The notes under the pieces: generated by a model | Told to the model about the DNA's origin: nothing | The model's input: only the letters and a program-made list of their open reading frames with translations | Database searches by the model: none | Program-made: the position numbers and the translations under genes | Part shown: positions 6,227 through 11,506 of the stretch, in pieces | Layout: the number at the start of each line of letters is the position of its first letter | Numbering within the stretch: the first letter of the stretch is position 1 | Assembly: GCA_009787135.1 (NCBI GenBank) | Contig: WRGP01000201.1 | Span: 1 to 11,506 of the forward strand | Reading direction: 5' to 3' | DNA from: Bacillota bacterium | GTDB lineage: Bacteria; Bacillota; Clostridia; Christensenellales; Aristaeellaceae | Length of the DNA: 11,506 nt

Positions 6227-7840
6227 ATGAAAAAAGTTCTCGCTATTGTGCTCACGTGTCTCCTGCTGATGCCGCTGATCGCGGCCACCGGCGCGGCGGC
6301 GGGCAGCGACGAAATCGTGGACGGGCGTTTCGTTGAGACCAAGAAAATCACCGTCGAGGTGTATGACCGCGGCTTGGACGGCGGTAAGACCACCCCGGAG
6401 AATAACTTTTATACCGACTATATCAAAGAAGGCATGCTGCGCGACCATAACGTGGAGGTAACCTTCATCCCCGTTGATCGTTGGAACGAGACAGAGGCGA
6501 TCAACAACCTGCTGGCCGCGGGAGACGCGCCGGACGTCTGCGTGACGTACAGCTATCCCACCATCCAGACCTATGCGAACATGGGCGGTGTGCTGGATAT
6601 GGCCCCATATCTGGAGGAGTACAAGGATCTGCTGCCCAACCTGTGGGGTTTCCTGGGCGAGTTTAACCTCTATTATGACAGGGATCCGGAGAGCGGCACC
6701 GTGTGGGCCATTGAGGCCAAGTTGGTAAACAACGCGCGTACCAATACCTTTGTCCGTGAGGATTGGCTGGCGAAACTGGGCCTGGCTGAGCCGACCACGC
6801 TGGAGGAGTTTGAGGCGATGCTCTACGCGTTCAAGGACAACGCCGAGCTGTTGCTGGGCGAGGACGCGGACAAGATGATCCCCCTTGCCATCAGCTATGA
6901 CGTGGGCTGGCGCATTGATCACTTGGTGGCGGCGTTTGTGCCCGACGATTTGAGTGACAAGGATGCGTATGTGCAGGGCTTCGACGACCGGCACTTGTTG
7001 TATCCGGGCTATAAAGAGGCCATCCGCAAGGTGAACGAATGGTATAACGCGGGGTTGGTCTGGCAGGATTTCGCGCTGTATGGAGCGGGCGATACCACCG
7101 AGATCAATCTGGAAAAGAGCGGGTTTGTCGGCGCCTTCATGCACAACTGGGATCTCCCGTACCGTGACGGCCCGGACGGCATCCATGGCGGCATGAAGAC
7201 CGTTGTGGGCGAAGATGCCGCCTTCATCGCGGTTGAGTCGTTCCCAAACGACGCGGGTGCCTACCGCAAGTTCCTCTCCAACCCGATCGACCGCAAGGTG
7301 TTCTTCCCGGCGACAAACAAAGAGCCTCTGGCCTCCATGCTGTATCTGGATTGGATCACCGACATTGAGCACAAGACCTTCCTGCAGATTGGCGAGGAGG
7401 GCGTGACGCACGAGGTACTGGCGGATGGCGCGATCTCGATCATTGCCGCCACGAATGAAAAGATCATCAACTCGCAGTACAACATCGACTATACAATCAC
7501 CTCCAATGGCTTGGATCTTGGCGATGTGGGGCTTCGGATGCGTTCCCTGGGCCTTGGGTATGGCGGCGTAGACGCCAGTTATATTCTCAACGCGTTTAAC
7601 GCCTCTATCCACGAAGGGCGCGTGTTCGAGCATTTCAGCTGCGGCAAGATTGAGTCCGAAGAGGGCGTGGACGAGATGCTCAAGCAAAAGCGCGACGCGT
7701 TCCTGGCGCAGGCCATCGTCGCCAAGACAGAGGATTTTGATAAGGTCTTTGACGAGGGCATGGCGGACTACCTGACCTCCGGCGGGCAGGCTATCATCGA
7801 CGAGCGCGCGGCCGCGTACGCGAAGTATTACGGCGAGTAA
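6227..7840 (+). CDS. Extracellular solute-binding protein of the oligosaccharide ABC importer
   Basis: This 537-residue exported protein captures the oligosaccharide outside the membrane and delivers it to the two permeases. It is LplA-like (COG1653 type) and its length fits the family. A signal peptide is clear: MKK, a hydrophobic core (~4-19), then TGAAAG, suggesting signal peptidase I cleavage near residue 25. The only early cysteine (Cys11) lies inside the hydrophobic core and has no lipobox context, so lipid anchoring is not supported. That is unusual for a single-membrane Gram-positive. The early region with LLAAGDAPDVCVTYSYP (95-111) and the following GGVLDMAPYLEEY are typical of the fold. 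A perfect AAGGAGG site (6214-6220) lies 6 bases upstream, the strongest in the operon. Stem-loops flank the gene on both sides. Aldouronate specificity is inferred from the GH67 gene downstream. Confidence 0.92.
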   Translation: MKKVLAIVLTCLLLMPLIAATGAAAGSDEIVDGRFVETKKITVEVYDRGLDGGKTTPENNFYTDYIKEGMLRDHNVEVTFIPVDRWNETEAINNLLAAGDAPDVCVTYSYPTIQTYANMGGVLDMAPYLEEYKDLLPNLWGFLGEFNLYYDRDPESGTVWAIEAKLVNNARTNTFVREDWLAKLGLAEPTTLEEFEAMLYAFKDNAELLLGEDADKMIPLAISYDVGWRIDHLVAAFVPDDLSDKDAYVQGFDDRHLLYPGYKEAIRKVNEWYNAGLVWQDFALYGAGDTTEINLEKSGFVGAFMHNWDLPYRDGPDGIHGGMKTVVGEDAAFIAVESFPNDAGAYRKFLSNPIDRKVFFPATNKEPLASMLYLDWITDIEHKTFLQIGEEGVTHEVLADGAISIIAATNEKIINSQYNIDYTITSNGLDLGDVGLRMRSLGLGYGGVDASYILNAFNASIHEGRVFEHFSCGKIESEEGVDEMLKQKRDAFLAQAIVAKTEDFDKVFDEGMADYLTSGGQAIIDERAAAYAKYYGE

Positions 7841-7858
7841 ACCGGGTTATTGGGGAAT

Positions 7859-7894
7859 ACACAGCCAGGGGGACTCCGTCCCCCTTCGCTGTGT
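7859..7894 (+). terminator. Large stem-loop after the binding-protein gene (partial terminator or RNA-stability element)
   Basis: ACACAGC (7859-7865) pairs with GCTGTGT (7888-7894). Inside it GGGGGAC (7868-7874) pairs with GTCCCCC (7878-7884) around loop TCC. The stem is 14 bp with a small internal loop (CA opposite TTC). The following bases (CTATTG) are not U-rich, so it probably protects the upstream message or attenuates weakly rather than ending transcription before the GH67 gene. Confidence 0.55.
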
Positions 7895-7919
7895 CTATTG
7901 ATGAAGACGGAGAAAAAGC

Positions 7920-9773
7920 ATGAAGTACGATACTCGACTGTGCTGGCTGCCATTCTTGGGCGATACGGTAAAGGCGGGGTTCACTACGTGCCGCGAGATG
8001 GCCGAGGCTGAGCTGGCGATTGGTTTGCGGAACCTGGGATATGAACCGCCTGTATGCGTTCTGGAAACGCCGGGCGAGGACGAGGGCTACGAAATACAGG
8101 AAACGCCGGGCGGGCTTACCATTCGTGGCGGCACACGCGGGGTTTTGTATGGCGCGTACAGCCTTATGATGCGGCTGGCCGCGGGGCAAAGCCCCTTGAC
8201 GGCTTGGACGGCGCCCTGCCGCAGCCTGCGCATGCTCAACCATTGGGACAACATGAGCGGCGCCGTGGAGCGCGGATACGCGGGACGCTCCCTTTTTTTT
8301 GATAACGGAAAATTTGCCTATGACAGCCGGCGGCTTTTGCGCTATGGCCGCATTTTGGCGTCGGTTGGCATCAACACGGTTTGCATCAACAACGTCAATG
8401 TGGAAACCCCGGCCGACCAGTTGATTACGGATGAGCTGCTGCCTGAGGTGCGAAAGGTCGCGGACCTGCTGCGCCCCTTTGGCATCCGGCTGCTCATTGC
8501 CATTGATTTCGCGCTGCCCATGACCTGCGGCCTTACGACCGCGGACCCGCTGGATGGCAGCGTCCGGGGCTGGTGGGAAAAGCAGGTGGCGCGCGTGTAC
8601 GCGGCCATACCCGATCTGTGCGGGTTTCTTGTCAAGGCGGACAGCGAGTTTCGGCCTGGGCCGGGCCTCTATTGCCGCAACCACGCGGAGGGCGCGCGGC
8701 CCATCGCGCGCGCGCTTGCGGCCTTTGGCGGCACGCTGGTGTGGCGCTGCTTCGTGTACAACTGCCAGCAGGATTGGCGCGACAGGCAAACGGACAGGCC
8801 CAAGGCCGCCTATGAAACGTACGCGCCGCTGGAGGGCCTCTTTGACGAGAACGTGATCCTGCAGGTGAAGTATGGCCCATATGATTTTCAGGTTCGGGAG
8901 CCTATTTCTCCGCTCCTGTATGCCATGCCAGCCACAAAAAAGGCGCTGGAGGTGCAGCTGACGCAGGAGTATACGGGGCATCAGATTGATCTGTACTACA
9001 TGCTGCCCCAGTGGCAGGAGATATTGTCTGATCTGAAGGGCGCGGAGCCCCGGTACATCAGCGCGGTATCCAACCTGGGCAATGACGCGAATTGGACCGG
9101 CCATGACCTCGCGCAGGCAAACCTCTTCGCCTATGGCCTATTCGCGTGGTATGCCGTTGTGGACACGGCGGCCGTCACCCGCTGGTGGATCGCGCTCACC
9201 TTTGGAGAGGATCCGCGGGTGGAAGACGTGCTCTTGGATATGCTTCTTGCCTCGCGCGAACTCTATGAAAGCTACACCGCGCCGCTGGGGCTTGGCTGGA
9301 TGGTAAACCCCAACGGCCACTATGGGCCCAGCCCCGAGGGGTATGAGTATTCCGCCTGGGGCACGTATCTGCGCGCCGACCGGCAGGGCATTGGCGTGGA
9401 CCGCTCGCCAAGCGGCACGGGGTTTGTGCTCCAATACCCGCCCGATAAGGCGGCGCTGTATGGCGATGTGAAAACCTGCCCGGAGGAATTGATTCTATTC
9501 TTTCACAGGCTTTCCTATACCCACACGCTTCCAAGCGGGAAGACGCTGGCGCAGCATGTGTATGATACGCACTTTGAGGGCGCGAGGCGGGCGGAAGCCA
9601 TGGCCGAAAGGTGGAACGCGCTGGAGGGCCGGGTGCCGGCCGAAGCGTTCGACAACGTGCGGGCGCGCTTTATCCTCCAGGCGCGAAACGCGCGGGAATG
9701 GCGCGATGTGGTCAACGCGTATTTCTACCGGTATAGCGGCGTCGCGGATGAGAAGGGACGGGTGCTTTATTAA
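7920..9773 (+). CDS. aguA: GH67 alpha-glucuronidase
   Basis: This cytoplasmic inverting enzyme removes 4-O-methylglucuronic acid or glucuronic acid from the non-reducing end of aldouronic acids, xylan fragments delivered by the importer. It has 617 residues and no signal peptide. An N-terminal beta-sandwich (~1-100) is followed by a TIM barrel (~103-425) and a helical C-terminal domain (~426-617). Family signatures include RMLNHWDNMSG (104-114), INNVN (156-160), GFLVKADSE (235-243), YDFQVREPISP (321-331) and QEYTG (349-353). Glu243 is the likely general acid, with Asp322 and Glu350 as the base pair. From memory, the Geobacillus stearothermophilus enzyme uses Glu285, Asp364 and Glu392, a constant 42-residue offset. 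The start has a GGAG site (7909-7912) 7 bases away. It lies 79 bp after the binding-protein gene and is last in the operon. The N-terminus is shorter than in that relative. Confidence 0.95.
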   Translation: MKYDTRLCWLPFLGDTVKAGFTTCREMAEAELAIGLRNLGYEPPVCVLETPGEDEGYEIQETPGGLTIRGGTRGVLYGAYSLMMRLAAGQSPLTAWTAPCRSLRMLNHWDNMSGAVERGYAGRSLFFDNGKFAYDSRRLLRYGRILASVGINTVCINNVNVETPADQLITDELLPEVRKVADLLRPFGIRLLIAIDFALPMTCGLTTADPLDGSVRGWWEKQVARVYAAIPDLCGFLVKADSEFRPGPGLYCRNHAEGARPIARALAAFGGTLVWRCFVYNCQQDWRDRQTDRPKAAYETYAPLEGLFDENVILQVKYGPYDFQVREPISPLLYAMPATKKALEVQLTQEYTGHQIDLYYMLPQWQEILSDLKGAEPRYISAVSNLGNDANWTGHDLAQANLFAYGLFAWYAVVDTAAVTRWWIALTFGEDPRVEDVLLDMLLASRELYESYTAPLGLGWMVNPNGHYGPSPEGYEYSAWGTYLRADRQGIGVDRSPSGTGFVLQYPPDKAALYGDVKTCPEELILFFHRLSYTHTLPSGKTLAQHVYDTHFEGARRAEAMAERWNALEGRVPAEAFDNVRARFILQARNAREWRDVVNAYFYRYSGVADEKGRVLY

Positions 9774-9816
9774 GGGAATAGCGCTGTCCTGGCCATAGCG
9801 GACCATAGATAGAAAG

Positions 9817-9835
9817 AAGGCCGGCGGGGGCCCTT
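9817..9835. terminator. Weak hairpin between convergent genes
   Basis: AAGGCC (9817-9822) pairs with GGCCCTT (9829-9835), with one bulged C and a 6-base loop. On the minus strand the stem is followed by CTTTCTATC, a broken pyrimidine run, so it may serve the metallo-hydrolase gene. On the plus strand no U-run follows. The rest of the 67-bp gap shows nothing recognisable. Confidence 0.3.
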
Positions 9836-9840
9836 TGGGG

Positions 9841-10548
9841 TTATGGCGTAAAACGCCGGTCTATTTTGGCGCAGACGAAACCAAGCCCGGCCGCCTTGTC
9901 CGTATAGTCGCGGTTGCGGTGCATCAGCGTAAACTTGCCGCGGAGCGCGGGCTCGACAAGCTCGCACAGCGTGGCGAGCGGTAAATGCACGGCCCCTTTG
10001 GGCGCGCCGCTGGGAAAATCGCTTACGTCTTGGTAGGCGTGGGCGATGGTTTCCTGCCGCAGGCCATCGAGAATATCGGCGGGCAGTTCGCGCGTGTCGC
10101 CGCTGTAGTAGATGGTTTCTTTTTCGTCGCTGATTGTGTACGCGTACGCCGGAATGGCGGGCACGTGCGCTGTTTGGCGTGCCGCGGCCCGTATGCCGCG
10201 CCCGTCAAGCGCCGGGACAAGACGGTATTGGTCCGCGCTCGCGCCCATGAGCGACAGAAGCCTGGCCGCGCCCGCGTCTGGGTGCACAACGGTGAGCGTG
10301 CGCCGCAGGCGCTCCGCCGCGTACAGGATCAGCGTGCCAAGCGAGCCGCAGTGGTCCGCGTGCGTATGCGTGAGCAGCACCGTAAGCGCGCCGGGGAAGT
10401 CAGAGAGCAGGCTTGTTTTGAAAAGCTTCGCAAACAGGGTCTCCCCGCAATCAATGAGATACAGATCCTGCCCGTGCGTGAAAAACGCGCCGTTGTTGCC
10501 CAAAGCCGGGTTAAACGCGGAACCTGTCCCCGTAAAAAATAGCCGCAT
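9841..10548 (-). CDS. Metallo-beta-lactamase-fold hydrolase
   Basis: This 235-residue soluble protein has the MBL fold and probably a two-metal active site. The metal-binding block HTHADH is at residues 61-66 (His61, His63, Asp65, His66). Further ligands are likely Asp151 in YYSGDT and His210 in LMH. The N-terminal MRLFFTGTGSAFNP and YLIDCGE (30-36) are typical of the RNase Z/PhnP-like branch, though the protein is too short and lacks the exosite expected of RNase Z. The in-frame ATG at 10569 is rejected: a GGAGGT site (10555-10560) lies 6 bases before the ATG at 10548. It is 22 bp downstream of the acetyltransferase gene and cotranscription is likely. The substrate is unknown, and no link to xylan use is apparent. 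Confidence 0.88.
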   Translation of the reverse strand: MRLFFTGTGSAFNPALGNNGAFFTHGQDLYLIDCGETLFAKLFKTSLLSDFPGALTVLLTHTHADHCGSLGTLILYAAERLRRTLTVVHPDAGAARLLSLMGASADQYRLVPALDGRGIRAAARQTAHVPAIPAYAYTISDEKETIYYSGDTRELPADILDGLRQETIAHAYQDVSDFPSGAPKGAVHLPLATLCELVEPALRGKFTLMHRNRDYTDKAAGLGFVCAKIDRRFTP

Positions 10549-10570
10549 GGGCGCACCTCCGATCATCATT

Positions 10571-11383
10571 CTACAGATTTATGCCTGGGTACAGCACGGT
10601 AGGGCTTACGCTTTCAAACCGCATGGTTTCAAACAGGAACATGGCCGGCAGGTTGCGCCGCCATACCTCGGCGTTGAGGCTGCGGATGCCGTTTTGTTTC
10701 AGGAGTTCCCCCGCGTACGCGACGAGCGAGGCGGCCACGCCCCGCCGGCGGAACTCGGGGCGCGTGTACAGCATTTCCACGCGCCCTTCCGCGCCGTACG
10801 CGCTGAGGATCATTTCCCCCAGCAGCAGCCCCTCCTGCCAGACGCCGAAGACCAGAAACAGCTGTTCCTGCTGCAGGCGCATCAGCCAGTCCGGCGAGCG
10901 GGCCGTGACGGAATACGCGTTGACACGGCGCAGCAGGCTGCCTGTATCCTCATCGTTTTCCAGAACCACCGGCGCGATGGCGCACCCCACGGGGGGATTG
11001 GGCAGCCTGTCCGAATCGGACAGGATTCGCCGCATGCGGACAATGGCGTCGTCGTTTTGAAAGCCGTAGGCCTGAAAGCTGCGCAGCAGTTCCGTGTCAT
11101 AGGGCTTGCAGGGCGTATAAATGCGCGCGGCCAAACTCGGGCGCTTCTGGCGAAGCTCAATGGAGCGCGCGAGCACCGCGCCCATGAGCAGGTCAAACGC
11201 GCGGTCCGTCTCGGCGCTGATGCTGATATAGTAGTTTAAGGGCCGGTCAGGCAGGACGGTATGGTTGATGTATTCCACCACCGCCGCGCTTCCACACTTC
11301 ATGCCTGTTTCATCAACGGCATGAAACGCGTTCTCATAGGGAACGCCTGGCAGCGCGGTGGGGGCATATTGAATCCGTGGCAA
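10571..11383 (-). CDS. GNAT-family N-acetyltransferase, probable tandem-domain protein
   Basis: This 270-residue soluble protein probably moves an acetyl group from acetyl-CoA to an unknown amine. The C-terminal half (~131-265) is a recognisable GNAT domain. It has a strand with LFLVFGVWQEGLLLGEMIL (175-193), then VEMLYTRPEFRRRGVAASL, whose R-R-G-V-A core (212-216) is the acetyl-CoA pyrophosphate loop, and a late NLPAMFLFETMRFE typical of the fold's end. The N-terminal half (~17-119) looks like a degenerate second GNAT copy, ending AYGFQNDDAIVRMRR, without a clear CoA loop. The start is TTG at 11383, supported by an AGGAAG site (11393-11398) 9 bases upstream. The first in-frame ATG (residue 28) would remove conserved-looking sequence. 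It is first in a two-gene unit with the metallo-hydrolase. Confidence 0.85.
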   Translation of the reverse strand: MPRIQYAPTALPGVPYENAFHAVDETGMKCGSAAVVEYINHTVLPDRPLNYYISISAETDRAFDLLMGAVLARSIELRQKRPSLAARIYTPCKPYDTELLRSFQAYGFQNDDAIVRMRRILSDSDRLPNPPVGCAIAPVVLENDEDTGSLLRRVNAYSVTARSPDWLMRLQQEQLFLVFGVWQEGLLLGEMILSAYGAEGRVEMLYTRPEFRRRGVAASLVAYAGELLKQNGIRSLNAEVWRRNLPAMFLFETMRFESVSPTVLYPGINL

Positions 11384-11423
11384 ACTGGCACACTTCCTAA
11401 CGGGGAGATGTTGTGGTTTTCTT

Positions 11424-11452
11424 ATTGTATAGGATTTGAGGGGTTCTGTCTA
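11424..11452 (-). promoter_or_regulatory. Sigma-A type promoter of the GNAT-metallo-hydrolase unit
   Basis: On the minus strand TAGACA (11447-11452, 5 of 6 to consensus) is followed after exactly 17 bases by TACAAT (11424-11429, 5 of 6). Transcription would start near 11417, leaving a leader of about 33 bases that carries AGGAAG and the TTG start. This is the best-matched promoter in the window. Confidence 0.7.
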
Positions 11453-11479
11453 GGGGGTGGAAAGGGGGCGGGGGAGGGG
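11453..11479 (+). other. G-quadruplex-type G-run cluster abutting the promoter
   Basis: On the plus strand, runs of 5, 5, 5 and 4 guanines are separated by TGGAAA, C and A. This satisfies the usual G3+N1-7 rule. The cluster begins at the base next to the -35 box of the GNAT promoter and lies on that promoter's template strand. Whether it folds is unknown. The remaining bases to 11506 hold a small AGCCG/CGGCT inverted repeat (11486-11502) and nothing else recognisable. Confidence 0.6.
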
Positions 11480-11506
11480 ATCATGAGCCGCCGTTTTCGG
11501 CTTGGG

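Noticed and set aside
6191..7687. 498-codon open frame antisense to the binding-protein gene
   Set aside because: It is a shadow of GC-rich codon bias on the opposite strand. The translation resembles no family, and the sense frame is a well-supported binding protein with a signal peptide and AAGGAGG site.
7794..9104. 436-codon open frame antisense to the GH67 gene
   Set aside because: The sense strand encodes GH67 with all catalytic motifs. The antisense product is low-complexity and rich in Arg, Ala, Gln and His.
11486..11502. AGCCG/CGGCT inverted repeat near the right edge as a terminator
   Set aside because: The stem is only 5 bp and no U-run follows on either strand.

Overview
The window looks like a bacterial carbohydrate-utilisation locus from a fairly GC-rich member of the Bacillota, about 60% G+C by eye. 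Supporting signs are strong purine-rich Shine-Dalgarno sites (AAGGAGG, GGAGGT, AAAAGGAG), sigma-A type promoters sitting in AT-rich islands, and an LplB/YtcP type oligosaccharide ABC transporter. The lineage cannot be fixed from sequence alone; an anaerobic plant-fibre degrader of the Clostridia (possibly Christensenellales-like) or a Paenibacillus-like relative would fit. No RNA genes, CRISPR arrays, insertion sequences or phage genes are visible.

Left part (1-4027, minus strand): a two-gene unit reads leftward from a promoter at about 4061-4090. The first gene encodes a 1050-residue family 2 glycoside hydrolase with a long chain of C-terminal beta-sandwich modules. Forty bases later comes a sialate O-acetylesterase family SGNH esterase, cut by the window edge.

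Centre (4028-9773): a 284-bp divergent control region separates that unit from a rightward operon. The operon encodes two ABC permeases (LplB-type and YtcP-type), an exported solute-binding protein and a GH67 alpha-glucuronidase. This set matches the known aldouronate-utilisation arrangement of xylan-degrading Gram-positive bacteria. Extracellular xylanases release methylglucuronic-acid-decorated xylo-oligosaccharides, the binding protein and permeases import them, and cytoplasmic GH67 removes the glucuronic acid. The divergent GH2 and esterase would plausibly strip further decorations inside the cell. The ATPase and any regulator are absent and must lie elsewhere. Stem-loops flank the binding-protein gene and probably tune its level relative to its neighbours.

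Right part (9774-11506, minus strand): an apparently unrelated two-gene unit, tandem-GNAT acetyltransferase then metallo-beta-lactamase-fold hydrolase, converges on the GH67 gene. It starts from a good sigma-A promoter (TAGACA-N17-TACAAT) whose -35 box directly abuts a G-quadruplex-type G-run cluster.

Nothing here is clearly a wholly new system. The points most worth a second look are the pairing of a multi-module cytoplasmic GH2 and an esterase with an aldouronate importer, the binding protein without a lipobox, the repeat-bearing divergent control region, and the G-run cluster at the promoter.
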